A stretch of DNA of 64,000 nt from Azorinus chamasolen (GCA_963576725.1 OY755237.1:56519805-56583804); one strand, 5' to 3'. Positions 32,039-42,860 are shown, numbered from the stretch's first letter. Numbers and translations are program-made. The notes: generated by a model not told the origin, from the letters alone.

Positions 32039-32122
32039 ATGTCGCGTTATGATACTATTTCGGAGAAGGATCTGTCAAGATTGGACAGTGAAAAGGGCTC
32101 CGCCACTACTTATAACGTCTAA
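32039..32122 (+). pseudogene. 27-codon open frame, possible N-terminus of a transposon recombinase
   Basis: ATG opens MSRYDTISEKDLSRLDSEKG then stops after 27 codons. The acidic, R-Y-D-x-I-S-E start resembles the N-termini of bivalve Crypton-like tyrosine recombinase genes as I recall them, but the piece is too short to be sure. It lies 85 bp after two CRE sites. Confidence 0.25.
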
Positions 32123-32174
32123 AATGAATAGAAATGTGAAGCTGTTCCGCAATCTTTAAGCACCGAGTAGCTCT

Positions 32175-32405
32175 ATAACTTTTGTTTCAAACTGTTTATT
32201 GTTGTAATTGAATAATTGTTTTGCTGACGAAATTGATTGTGCTGTTCGGTATAATAAAATAAATATCACATCCTATGGAGAGCGAAAGCACGTATTGTCA
32301 ACCCTCGGTATGGTAATGTCCACCTCGGCTAACGCCTCGGTGAACATAACCAACCTCGGGTTGACAGTACGTGCTGTCTCTCTCCATAGGATGTGATATT
32401 TATAT
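32175..32405. repeat. Palindromic repeat, family E (copy 2, inverted)
   Basis: ATATCACATCCTATGGAGAG and CTCTCCATAGGATGTGATAT are exact arms, with a centre of CACCTCGG/GCCTCGGTG. Flank GTGCTGTTCGGTATAATAAA matches copy 1 inverted. Confidence 0.8.
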
Positions 32406-32449
32406 ACTGTCCCATATCTATCATAGTCGTAAAATGAAAAGAAAATCAA

Positions 32450-33440
32450 AAATCTTTAGAATACGTAAAATATAGACTCTAGCAACATCTACACTCCATC
32501 CGATGCACTTAAAATTGTTTCTTGTCGATAAAACGATAGTTTCTATTTTTGCAATGGCCCCACCCTCTTCCACCCACTACCCATTTCTGCTATTCTAGTG
32601 CCACGGCGGGTTATGTTATACTCGGTATCTATCTGTCTCTTCGAAAGTCGCGGATATAGAGTTGTATGGCATGGATCAGACCCGTCTCATTTTATTTTGC
32701 ATTTTGCGTCTGCCCACCCCTCCCCCTTGCCACGGCCCTTGTGTCCAAATGGATTTACTCTTCTTCCGGTGTATATTGATATTTGCTCGTCGAGGCAACA
32801 AAAATGTCGAACTTCGACCCGTTCCCCTCCAAATCCCTTCCTCGGTGCCAGTGCTGAGATAGTTTTTGCATGTATTATAGTTGTATATCAATTTTCTCTT
32901 CGAAAGTTACGAACATTAAGTTGTATGTATGAACCAGGCCCACCTCAAAATTTATTACATTTTGCGTTGTTATTACATTTTGCGTTGGTTAGAAATAAGC
33001 ATATCAACGCAAAATGTAATAACGCAAAATGTAATAATTTCCCTTATATATCGAACATCTTTAGAATAAGTATAACATATTGACTCTAGCAACATCTGCA
33101 TGTACACTTCACCCAGTACACTCTGATAGGTCTTTTTGTCGATGAAACCCTCCACTACACTTATCTCCGGCTCTTGTGGTCAGACAGGTTACATTATCGT
33201 TATATATTCATTTTCTCTTCGAAAGTCGTGGATATATAGTTGTATGGTATGAATCAGGCCCACCTCAAAGTTTATTACATTTTGCGTCGTTGTTACATTT
33301 TGCGTTGGTTAACATCTACACCTCATCCAGTGCACTATGATAAGTTTCATGTCGATAAAATGAAAGTTTCGACTTTTGACCCGTCGCTCTCTACTACTCT
33401 CCGCAAAACAGTAAATCACAGATATATATACGCACAAGAA
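32450..33440. repeat. Diverged tandem repeat of about 250-320 bp, 3 copies
   Basis: Markers CTCTTCGAAAGT at 32636, 32896 and 33216 and AGCAACATCT/TTAACATCTACAC at 32481, 33088 and 33308. Open frames here are repeat-derived. TTACATTTTGCGTT copies at 32953-32990 face complementary copies at 33004-33037. Confidence 0.7.
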
Positions 33441-33556
33441 ATCAATGTTCAGATATAAACTCATTGCTCGCTAAGTAGTGATGTGTCTGTATAATTAATC
33501 AAAGTACTGATAGTACTGAAGGGATCTGTGTTTTTGGAAAGAAAACGTGTGTTATT

Positions 33557-33750
33557 CAGTAGAACCTCTCTAAACCGGACGAATATAAACATTATGACTG
33601 GGCATTAAAGACTGCTGTATGCTGACCAACTATACAAAAAGCTCCGGCAGAAGTTTCCGTATCGCTGTCAGCCTGCATCAAGCAGCCACCTGTTTTGAAT
33701 CCTCGAAAATAATGTTTATTTTCTGTTCGGTCTAGAGAGATTCTACTGTA
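33557..33750. mobile_element. Tigger/pogo-like MITE, family B, diverged
   Basis: CAGTAGAACCTCTCTAAACC at left, GGTCTAGAGAGATTCTACTG at right; inner AAGCTCCGGCAGAAG and CAAGCAGCCACCTG. Confidence 0.75.
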
Positions 33751-34369
33751 TTTGGGTGTTTGTTTGCGAGTTATTTTTTATGTTCCCAGATGCTGAAATC
33801 TTATCTGGTGGTAGCTGGCATTTTGCATGTTTTATGTAAATATTTCAAACCCAATTTCCAAATTTGAAGTATAATTTAGTAAAGGTACAAGTTGAACAGT
33901 GTCAAGAAATCTTGATCTTCTGAAAACATTATATATAAATATATTTATATAAATGTATACAAAAATAAGTTTAAAATTAATTAAATATTGGAACCTCGCA
34001 AACAATTCATGTAGATAATCAAGAATGGTTGTATAGTTTTACAATCTATAATGGCAATCACCTGAAATTGTTAACAGATTTTGAAATGGGAGAAAAAAAG
34101 AGTAAATGTATTTATGATGAAAATTTTATTGTAGACAATGTCAAGAAAAAGTATAAAACAGCAAATAAACATATGTTGCAAGTAAAGCATCTGTTTGAAA
34201 GTATTTAAACCAGAGCACAAGCGGGTGCCAACGCTTATCTGTTCCATAACCCTGTAAAGACAAACTGAATGAACTTCAAAATAAACTCAGCTTCAAATTT
34301 TGTTGCTTAAAACATTTGTATTAAGTTTCATTTATATCATTTTAATATTTTTCCCAGAAAACCACAGAC
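33751..34369. other. No gene recognised, AT-rich
   Basis: No supportable feature. Confidence 0.5.
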
Positions 34370-35925
34370 AAACTAAAAGTTGACCGACTAACAAAGCAAT
34401 GAACACACGAAGTTCAAGGACCATAACTTTTGAATAAAATGACATATCAAAATCCCCGTAATATATGTGAAAATTCATATTAAGGTTTAACCATGTAAAA
34501 AAATTGAAGTAAATATCATTTCAAATGAAAAAGTTATGGCCATCCTCATATTTGCATAGATTTGCATTATTTTTTTAAGTGCAAGGGCCATAACTCCGAA
34601 ACATCAAATCAAATGATCTTCAGAATCAACTTAGCTTCAGGTCTTGATGCATTAAACATGTTTATGAAGTTTCATTAATATCTGTCAAACAGTTTTGCCA
34701 GAAAACAGTGGACAAATTATTTGCATATATTTGCATTTTTTTTAAGTAAAAGGGCAATAACTCCGAAACAACATATCAAATAAACCTCAAAATCGACTCA
34801 GCATCAGATCATGATATATTAAACATTTTTGTGAAGTTTCATCAATATCTCTCAAACAGTTTCCCAGAAAACAGCCGACAAACTATTTGCATTATCTTTT
34901 AAGGACAAGGGCCATAACTCTGAAACGAAAATTCAAATGATCCTCAGAATCAATTCAGTTTCAGATCCTGATGCATTAAATATTTGTGTGAAGTTTCATT
35001 AATATCTCTCAAATAGTTTTCCCAGAAAACTGCGGACAAACTATTTGCATATTTTTTAAGGACAAGGGCCATCACTCCGAAACGACAAATAAAATGAACC
35101 TAAGAATCAACTCAGCTTCAGATCTTGATGCATTTAACATTTGTGTGAAGTTTCATTAATATATGTCAAATAGTTTTCCCAGAAAACAGCGGACAAACTA
35201 TTTGCATTATTTTTTAAGTAAAAGGGCCATAACTCCGAAACAACAAATCAAATGAACCTCAGAATCAACTCAGCTTCAGATCTTGATGCATTAAACATTT
35301 GTGTGAAGTTTCATTAATATCTCTCAAATAGTTTTCCCAGAAAACAACGGACAAACTATTTGCATATTTTTTTAAGGACAAGGGCCATAACTCTGAAATG
35401 AAAAATCAAATGAACCTCAGAATCAACTCAGCTTCAGATCTTGATGCATTAAACATTTGTGTGAAGTTTCATTAATATCTGTCAAATAGTTTTCCCAGAA
35501 CACAGCAGACAAACTATTTTTTAATGTATTTGCATTATTTTTTAAGTAAAAGGGCCATAACTCCAAAACGACAAATCAAATGAACCTAAGAATCTACTCA
35601 GCTTCAGATCCTTGATGCATTAAATATTTGTGTGAAGTTTCATTAATATCTCTCAAATAGTTTTCCCAGAAAACAGCGGACAAACTATTTGCATATTTTT
35701 TAAAGACAGGGGCCATAACTCTAGAATGAAAAATAAAATGAACCTCAGAATCAACTCAGCTACAGATCTTGATGCATTTAACATTTGTGTGAAGTTTCAT
35801 TAATATCTGTCAAATAGTTTTCCCAGAAAACAGCGGACAAACAAAATGTTGACGGACGAACGAACGAACGGACGGACGGACAGGGCCACGACAATATACG
35901 ACCACCTTTATTAGGTGGGCGTATA
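34370..35925 (+). repeat. Pearl-like element: ~160-bp tandem units, GACG tract, terminal hairpin
   Basis: About nine units share GGGCCATAACTCCGAAAC, CAACTCAGCTTCAGATC, TGTGAAGTTTCATTAATATC and AGTTTTCCCAGAAAACAG, most conserved toward the right. Then GAACGAACGAACGGACGGAC (35849-35880) and a hairpin from ATACGACCACC to GGTGGGCGTAT (35896-35924). Confidence 0.88.
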
Positions 35926-35929
35926 AAAA

Positions 35930-36655
35930 AGCTTTGTTTATTAAAACAAGCCAATTTTTGACAAAAATAACAAAAGGCAATAACTCCAAAGACACTGAAG
36001 ACAGAGTTATGGACATTGTGCACTGCACTTGTGGTCAATGTGTGGTCTATCTGTATGTGAAGTTTGAAGTCAATAGCTTTTATACTTTGAAAGTTATGAT
36101 CCGGACAAGCCAGATTTAAAAAAAAAAAATAACAAAGGGCAATAACTCCAAAAATACTGAAGACAGAGCTACTAACCGTGTGCACTGTACTTTTGGTGAA
36201 TGTGATCTATCTCAATATGAAGTTTGAAGTCAATAGCTTTTATATGTTTGAAGCTATGAGTCGGACAAACCAGATTTTCACTAGAATAACAAAGGGCAGT
36301 AACTCCTGAAATAATGAAGACAGAGTTATGGACCTTGTGCAAAGCATTTGTGGTCAATGTGTTCTATCTGTACATGACGTTTGAAAGTTATGATCCGGAC
36401 AAGCTAAATTTTGAGAAAAATAAACAAGGGCAATAACTCCAGAAGTACTGAAGACAGAGTTACGAACATTGTGCAATGCATTTGCAGTCCGTGTGATCTA
36501 TCTGTATATGAAGTTTGAAGTCAATAGCTTTTATACTTTGGAAGTTATGATCTGGACGAATGGACGGACTGACAGACGGGCGGATAGATGAACAGACGGA
36601 TGGACATGGTTACTCCAGTAAACCCCCCAAAACTTTGTTTGTGGGGATATAAAAT
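35930..36655 (+). repeat. Pearl-like element with ~155-bp units, GACG tract and hairpin
   Basis: About four units share AACAAAGGGCAATAACTCC, AAGACAGAGTTA and GAAGTTTGAAGTCAATAGC. A GGACGGA-type tract (36555-36605) and a hairpin from AAACCCCCCAAAAC to GTTTGTGGGGATATAA close it. Same family as 11075-11330. Confidence 0.85.
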
Positions 36656-36682
36656 ACAATGTTCATTATTTTGTAGATTTTA

Positions 36683-36747
36683 AACCATTAAGATAAATAG
36701 AGCATTTGCTCCTTTGGAGCAAATGCTCTATTTATCACAATGGTTTA
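36683..36747. repeat. Family D hairpin core only
   Basis: GATAAATAGAGCATTTGCTC pairs with GAGCAAATGCTCTATTTATC; outer TTAA ends absent. Confidence 0.75.
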
Positions 36748-36822
36748 AAAAAGTGACTTTAACATACTTGTATGCGATGGCAATCTGTCCTAGGAGAATC
36801 GGCAATTGTCCTGAATCGCAAT

Positions 36823-37160
36823 TAAATATATTATTTCATGAGCGAACAGAGTAGATCCTGATCTGGACCTACTCTGTTAACAGTTTGCAAAGCCTTAGCC
36901 TTATGGAGGAAAGGGTTTACCAAATGCCTTTTCACTTTTGCGAACAGAGTAGATCCTGATCAGACGGCTCCTATAGTTGTTGTCTGATCAGGGTCTGCTC
37001 TTCTTTACTTGACCTGACTGTCAGACATGATATAGATATGATTCTATAGTTCTTTTCAGAGTAAAAAATTCCTTAGAAGGTTTATATTAACATTCAGCTT
37101 ATATAAATATTCATGATACATCAATATTTCTTAAATGAATAATGAACAGGGAAAGGGTTT
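36823..37160. mobile_element. Two adjacent MITE A copies
   Basis: First copy (36823-36920) has a collapsed hairpin and ends GAGGAAAGGGTTTA; second (36916-37160, inverted) has GCGAACAGAGTAGATCC and ends GAACAGGGAAAGGGTTTA. Confidence 0.55.
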
Positions 37161-37483
37161 AGATATAATATACATGTAGATCTATACGGTTATAGTTTCT
37201 GCCATGGCAAAATATTCCAGTGTCCATGTGCTTTTACAAAAATTAACCTAATTAATATTCATAATCATGATGATGTCATACTTTCTTACATATAAATTAA
37301 TATTAATATTCATGGAATAAAGTCTTTATTGACATAAAGTATTGAACATTGTCAGATAAATTATGTCTCTAAACCCATTGCTACATGAAATAATGACAAT
37401 ATGAACATTGATTGTAATATTATTCTTGATATAACGTTTAACAGGAATTTTGGTAATGGCAGAAACTTTAATCTATACATTAT

Positions 37484-37560
37484 TCTATTAGCAAAAAGAG
37501 CAGACCCAATCAAACGGCTCCTAGTCTCCCACATCTGTCTGCTATGGGTATACTCTTTTT
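37484..37560. repeat. MITE A hairpin
   Basis: TAGCAAAAAGAGCAGACCC and GGGTATACTCTTTTTGCAAA arms. Confidence 0.55.
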
Positions 37561-37575
37561 GCAAAGATATTCAGC

Positions 37576-37576
37576 T

Positions 37577-37619
<43 letters not shown>
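37576..37619. repeat. (TA)n microsatellite
   Basis: About 21 TA units, uninterrupted. Confidence 0.95.
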
Positions 37620-37622
<3 letters not shown>

Positions 37623-37671
37623 CATCTGGGTGTTGTCAGTCTAATTCCTTATATACCACTCATACTGTGTT

Positions 37672-38129
37672 AACCCCTTACTCCATAAATGCGCCTTTCT
37701 ACACCTTTGCAAATAGGGTAGACCCACATCAGACAGTTCTTATACAGAGCTCCAAATAAGATGCCTTTACATTTTCAAGAATAGCTCCTTTATTTATCCA
37801 CCAATTAAACCTTATATACTGTGACCACTCTTCAGTAATTTTCTAGACGAGACGATTGTAAAGAGTGGTCACAGTGTAGGGTTTGGTGGTGAAATGACGA
37901 TTTTAGTATTTGGGAACACACCCTTATCTGTACCTCTGCCTATATGAGTCATCTGATCAGGGCATGTTCTATTTGCTTCTGACATAACATACATTTAGCT
38001 CTACAGTTTCTGCTGTGGCCAAAAACCCCTGTTTTAAAAATGCTGTTGCAAAATTTTAAAACTCAACCCATTTATATTCATGTCATATGATAATTTCTTA
38101 CCATGAATATTCATGGAGTAAAGGCTAAA
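37672..38129. mobile_element. MITE A2 with an inserted ~190-bp palindromic element
   Basis: A2 starts TTAACCCCTTACTCC and ends ATTCATGGAGTAAAGGCTAAA, but its hairpin is split by about 37745-37940. The insert has arms CTGTGACCACTCTT and AAGAGTGGTCACAG and outer arms near CACCAATTAAACC/GGTTTGGTGGTG. Confidence 0.6.
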
Positions 38130-38257
38130 CTGCTATGATCAAGTTTTGATCACTGTGACCATGGCATGACAACTCTGCATGGTTTTACAAACTGAGCATC
38201 ATCTACAGGGTCGACAAACAAATACTGATTGCTTGTATCCCAAGTAGTTCATTAGGT

Positions 38258-38400
38258 TCATTCTGAGACATGTTGGTTGCTCATTTTACAAAACGTTGGG
38301 ATAGCTTCTGATAGTCCTTTCTGCTTTTTAATATGTCCAAGTTGTTGACAAACATCATGCTTCAGAGTCCTGCCCATCTCTCTCAGCATGCCAACATATT
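38258..38400 (-). CDS. Possible coding exon, unrecognised
   Basis: A 47-codon stretch with coding-like composition (EYVGMLREMGRTLKHDVCQQ, then HIKKQKGLSEAIPTF) ending in TGA. A candidate acceptor (AAATAG) precedes it at 38401-38403. It does not join in frame to the exon at 38716-38937 by any splice I can see, so it is either part of another gene, an alternative exon, or chance. Confidence 0.25.
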
Positions 38401-38484
38401 CTATTTAATTATCCGTTAAGAATTACCATCATACTGTCTTTGACTAAATTGTTTTGCAATAAACTGGTACATGTGAAAAAGTTG

Positions 38485-38557
38485 TGACTCGACTGGGACT
38501 TGAATCCAGGGCCTGTGGCTTACCATGCTAACACTCTACTGACTGCGCTATCAAGTC
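38485..38557 (-). tRNA. tRNA-Thr(GGT)-like, probably pseudogene or SINE head
   Basis: Folds as a 73-nt cloverleaf: acceptor GACTTGA/TCGAGTC (one G-U), D arm GCGC-AGTCAGTA-GAGT (one mismatch, one wobble), anticodon arm TTAGC-ATGGTAA-GCCAC (two mismatches) with anticodon GGT after T33, variable AGGCC, T arm CTGGA-TTCAAGT-CCCAG (one mismatch). The mismatches in three arms argue against a working tRNA. No clear T-run follows. Confidence 0.55.
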
Positions 38558-38715
38558 ACACAGTCTAAAGCTTTTCAATGTTCCGACAATCTTTAACCAA
38601 CTACTGTTCCATATGGAGATCAGCAAACACTGGCTGCTAGTATCTAAAGTAGTTCAGTAGATTTTAACAATTCGTATATCACAAAGTCAGCACCAGCTGA
38701 ACAAGCTTTTCATAC

Positions 38716-38937
38716 TTAGATCAGTATTGGGAAATCTTGTTTGGATGTTGATAAAAATGTTTCATTGATTTGGTCTTGCTTTGTGGCGACAATTACTGTG
38801 TTTCGACATTGAAAGCTCTTTGTCAATAAAGCAATATTATTCTCCATTTCTGTGGCATTTAAAGCATAGTGGGCTTTGTTAGAAAACTGGCGTGTCAGGT
38901 CCCTTGTTGTTTGGAATCTTGTCGAAATTACTGTCCC
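38716..38937 (-). CDS. Tentative last exon of a small unrecognised protein
   Basis: Follows a good acceptor (TTTTATTTGCAG) and stays open for 73 codons to TAA: GTVISTRFQTTRDLTRQFSN, then NATEMENNIALLTKSFQ and onward. The Arg/Ser/Thr-rich, acid-poor start could be a mitochondrial presequence (inference). It is in phase 0, as is the donor of the candidate first exon at 41480, which would add MSLKI for a 78-residue product. I do not recognise the family. No poly(A) signal checked out nearby. Confidence 0.35.
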   Translation of the reverse strand, partial: GTVISTRFQTTRDLTRQFSNKAHYALNATEMENNIALLTKSFQCRNTVIVATKQDQINETFLSTSKQDFPILI

Positions 38938-39019
38938 CTGCAAATAAAATTAATGTTTATGATTAAAATGTATTTCTGGAAATATTTCTTAATCCCCTAC
39001 ACCATAAATATTCATATAA

Positions 39020-39232
39020 CAAATAAATAGGGGTTATTACGCAGGTGACTAGGGCCGCAACAAACAAATAGCGGTTATTACGCAGGTGACTAAAGCTGCA
39101 GCGTGATATATTGGCCCGCCACCTTGCAATTGGCCCGAGGGCTTAGCCCGAGTTACTATATCAAGGTAAGGGACTATATCACTCTGCGGCCCTATAGTCA
39201 CCTGTGTAATAACCTGTTTATTACATTTATGG
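39020..39232. repeat. Palindromic repeat with tandem arm
   Basis: GGTTATTACGCAGGTGACTA occurs twice at left (39032, 39073) and once inverted at right (TAGTCACCTGTGTAATAACC, about 39195-39214). The centre holds GGCCCGAGGGCTTAGCCCG. Confidence 0.75.
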
Positions 39233-39240
39233 GTCAAATT

Positions 39241-39918
39241 GGATCTCCATGTACTAGGTGCAATAGATTCTCAAAGGATTGAAAGAATCAGCACTATCAA
39301 GTCACACAGTCATTAGATGACGTCATTATGACGGGTTCATATTATTCAAAACTTGGCGTTGGAAAGAGCGGACAGAGTGCTCTTTTTATTCACCGGTACG
39401 TGCACATGTATTGGGCATGTAAATTTGAATCGAATCGGGTGAGGATTGTCTTTGTAAAAGCCATGGTTTGGGGACTATTCGGTATACTGTGTACGAGAAC
39501 TTTGATAACATTTGCATCATCGGAGCAAAATTAGACCTTCATCGCATATCAGGGTTCTGTTGATATAGATTTAGAATGATTACCTTGGCAGCGGGCACAA
39601 TATCTGTTATTGGTCCGTTGCTAGGTCTGTATTGGTCTGCTCAGACCACACAACTCTATTTTTTTAAATGATATTGGATCATTTATAACGTAAAAATGTT
39701 ACTATTTATAATAACAAATGTAATAATTACATTTATAGTTGATATTAACTGAATATTTATAATGACACTACAGACAATTCTGTTTTAAACATGCTAGAAA
39801 CTGTATTATCATCTTAATTATTTCATAACTTAAGCAAACATAGCAGACCCTGATCTGAGAGCTCTTATATTGATATAGATACTATCTGATATGGATATAT
39901 ATGCTCTTTGCAAAGGCA
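39241..39918. other. No gene recognised
   Basis: ATCAAGTCACACAGTCATTAGATG near 39297 repeats the tRNA-Thr-like 5' flank at 38550. Frames here (39328-39534) show no family resemblance. MITE A hairpin debris at 39835-39915. Confidence 0.4.
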
Positions 39919-40168
39919 TTAACCCGTTTCCTTATATAATGTGTCTTCACGCATATGCAAACAGAGTAGACCCAGATCAGATGGCTCCTATAGGAGCCGT
40001 CTGATCAGGGTCTGCTGTGTTTGCTAATGGAATTTTGTAGACCTTTTCCTTTACTTTCCAAAATGGCTACAATGTTCAACCTTCCATATTTCATATAACT
40101 ATTTTGTTCATGAATATTCAGTATAGGTATTTAAATTTGAAATAAACATAGAACAGGGAAAGGGTTAA
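39919..40168. mobile_element. TTAA-type hairpin MITE, subtype A1, complete (inverted)
   Basis: 250 bp from TTAACCCGTTTCC to GGGAAAGGGTTAA. Arms GCAAACAGAGTAGACCC and GGGTCTGCTGTGTTTGC with GATCAGATGGCTCCTATAGG pairing to CCTATAGGAGCCGTCTGATC. The best reference copy in the window. Confidence 0.85.
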
Positions 40169-40385
40169 GAGGCCTGTTGATAGAGTAAATGACTATAAAA
40201 CATTTTATATTTAAAATTGTACACATCATTCACCTTTTTTTTCACAAGCCTAAACGCATATAAATGATACTAAAGCACCTTGCTGGTCAGAATGTCTAAC
40301 TTTCTCAGTGTGTATTACCAGGATAACAACAATATAGGAAGGCCTTGTACAAATTTTCTTCAGATTTCACTATATGTCCATAAAT

Positions 40386-40600
40386 TAACCCTTTCTCTGT
40401 TTAAATATTCATTTAAGGGTTAATGACATCATTGGTATCATATTATTGGATAATTTTTTTAAATTGCATATTATTAACAAAGGATATTTTGGTACAGACA
40501 GAACCATAGAATTTGATCTATATAACACAATATTATTATAAGCAAACTGAGCAGACCCTGATCAGACAACTACCATGAGAAATTAGTGCAAAACCATTAT
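40386..40600. mobile_element. MITE A2, right end lost
   Basis: TTAACCCTTTCTCTG, TAATGACATCATTGG, TAAGCAAACTGAGCAGACCC, then breaks off. Confidence 0.55.
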
Positions 40601-40639
40601 AACAATGTCTACGAGTAGATCCACGAAAATTACCATTGT

Positions 40640-41300
40640 ACAGTATAAAACCTCTTTAAATTGACCACCAATTTGGCAAAGCATGTCTAATTATGCCTAA
40701 AAGTCAGGTGGTAATTACTTGCAGGTATGATAAGTTTAATTCTTTATGCCTTTGCAAACAGAGTAGACCCAGATCAGATTGCCCCTGCAGAAGATACTGT
40801 TCATATTTTTGTTTGCCTTGTGATGATAATACATATTATTTCTAAGGTCTAAAACCCCCAAGAAGAATGCCGGCCCTTATAAGTTGAAAAAGTACTGAGA
40901 CGAGTTTTATTTGTTATTATAACAAATAAAACTGTCATCCCTGTAAGTTTTCAAAACTGGTGCGAAAAATTTACGGGTATAGATTTAATCCAATTCTGTG
41001 TTCCGTAATAACAATTTATAATGATGATCTGTATCCACCTTATAAGTTCATTTTATTGCTTGATTGACAGGGAAAATGTAAATTTGATAACAAAAACTCA
41101 TGAAAATAAATAGGTACCGAATCGTCTAGGGTAAATTTTTGGGAGGGGCCGAGTTGACCATGGTGTCGAATCGTTTTGGGGGCGAATTGTCTAGGGACCC
41201 GGTTAGTTTGGTGCCGAGTCGTTCAGAAACCTGTTGTGCGTCTACTTTGTTTGCAAAGGCGTAAAAAGGCATATTTATGGAGGAAGGGGTTTAACTTAAA
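40640..41300. other. Repeat debris, no gene
   Basis: A family B arm (ACAGTATAAAACCTCTTTAA, 40640), a MITE A arm (GCAAACAGAGTAGACCC, 40755), an inverted repeat TTTTATTTGTTATTATAACAAATAAAA near 40906-40932 (written here as arms around TTATAA), and short repeats of GTGCCGA(A/G)TCGT near 41116-41225. Confidence 0.4.
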
Positions 41301-41479
41301 GTATCAGGGATGAATAAGTTAAAAACTTAATAGCGCAGGTGCTGCCGATATTCTTTCACAGCATTGTAATAACTCGGAAGATTCAAGATAATAAATCGTG
41401 TTCACGAAAGTCATAGCAGAACTATAAATAGAAGACAATGATAACCTAAGCGTTAATGTTTGTATGTATATGTACTTAC

Positions 41480-41640
41480 GATTTTCAAGCTCATCCAAAA
41501 TGCGTGTCTGGTAAACAAATTCTGCGTAAAGTTTTCATTCTCCTACTCGATTTGCAAACTCCTCACAGTGATCTCCCTTGTCACCACGCCTGCGGTCTAT
41601 AGGGGAGATAACTGCGTTGGAGGTTGCGTTTCCCTATGGC
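41480..41640 (-). CDS. Tentative first exon (mostly 5' UTR) of a small gene
   Basis: On the minus strand a strong donor GTAAGT (41474-41479) ends an exon in which ATG at 41494-41492 starts MSLKI, phase 0. An earlier ATG opens a 15-codon upstream frame. The exon start is not defined; promoter motifs lie at 41647-41670. Only the last 15 bases would be coding. Confidence 0.3.
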
Positions 41641-41646
41641 GTAAAG

Positions 41647-41670
41647 TCACGTGATATTCAAAATGGCGGC
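41647..41670. promoter_or_regulatory. Promoter-like E-box plus YY1-type motif
   Basis: Palindromic TCACGTGA (41647-41654) followed by AAAATGGCGGC (41660-41670), the classic YY1 core-promoter motif. Both are common at housekeeping promoters; here they sit just upstream of the candidate minus-strand first exon. Motif-based inference. Confidence 0.45.
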
Positions 41671-42395
41671 GATCAATTAATCAAAAATTGATTCGTGTAT
41701 AAGTGAGCATAAATACCCCAATATTATTAATATCGCCTCATTTTAAAAATATTCGTCATATTTGTTGAAAAAATGATCAAATACAGTAACTGCTTGTCTT
41801 AAAAAACGGTCCACGATAGTACTTTTTGTAATAAGTTCAGCTGATTACCTAACTACATTACACATCTGAGTAAATCGTTTCGTGAGGACCGGCTGATTTG
41901 CTCTCGCCGTTTCGGTAGATTTGGTATCTGTGTTAACACACAGATCCCAAAAATTGTTGTCTGCTTCAATTTGTAGATCTATTCTTCAAAGACACGCATT
42001 TGGATCCTTATAAAACGTCGAGTATCTTGGTGTCTTATCTGGATCCAATCTGTTATCAAAGTTTTGATTTGCCACTAGCATATCCAAATAGTTAATATAA
42101 AGCTGGATTTAGCTTAACTGTTGCACAAATGAAATACGTAAATGCCATTTGACTCCGAGTCATGTGGATGAATGCACGCGCTATTAAACCACATATTTGT
42201 GACGTCATTTACCCACGCTGTCAATACTATAATACGAAAAATATTTTTGCTTAGTTTTAGTTAAAATAAAATGTTATCTGCTTCAAAGTTAGAAAAATGC
42301 AGTTAGATTGTAAACTAAGTGAACCTGATGAGACGTTGAGTTATGCAACGTATCATCTGGATTCAAACTATATGCACAAGGTTTATGACGAATTG
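41671..42395. other. No gene recognised; two C2 hairpin remnants
   Basis: C2-like halves at 42000-42065 (GTCTTATCTGGATCCAATCTG) and 42325-42385 (GAACCTGATGAGACGTTGAG). Confidence 0.45.
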
Positions 42396-42860
42396 AATGA
42401 ATGAATTTAAAGGCTTGAGAGTAACCCAATTAATCTAAATTAATGAATGCATGCTAAAATACTTCATTTAATGAGGGTAGCTCATTAGGTACTCCGAGGC
42501 CTTGTTAATCAGTACATTTCATACATTTATATGCAAAAATAACAATCACAGATCATAATAAACAATGTGTCCAGTGCAGACATTACGCTAAACCATTTCA
42601 ATAACGCAAAATGAAATCAGCATAATTATACAAACTACATAAACAAAGTTTCAAATAGAACTGAACCAAGCGAGAAATTTCTGTGGAACGTTTCCTACTT
42701 GGAGCAGTTCCATTTGCGCCCTGTATCAATGAATGAATGAAACACTTTATTTTACGAGGGTAGCTCGGTTAGTCAAAAGACTACCCCGAGGCCCTCAAAA
42801 TAAGTACATTTAATACAATATGACAACTCTAATTAAATAAAGAACATATTAAAAAGGCAT
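42396..42860. repeat. Dispersed repeat present twice in tandem
   Basis: GAATGAATGAA, GAGGGTAGCTC, CCGAGGCC and CAGTACATTT(C/A)ATAC occur in that order at 42397-42530 and again at 42727-42825, about 325 bp apart. Confidence 0.6.

Noticed and set aside
32598..33458. 161-codon open frame and neighbours
   Set aside because: Falls in a diverged tandem repeat and contains the TTACATTTTGCGTT units; composition is repeat-driven.
34370..35925. Regular repeats resembling a CRISPR array
   Set aside because: Units are ~160 bp, adjoin without unique spacers, and the genome is eukaryotic.
39328..39534. 68-codon plus-strand frame beginning MTGSYYSKLGVGKSGQSAL, which looks like a P-loop (GxGKSG)
   Set aside because: The GVGKSGQSAL stretch resembles the start of a small GTPase, but nothing after it fits (no switch or NKxD motifs) and no splice donor follows cleanly. 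Possibly a GTPase exon fragment; not strong enough to annotate.
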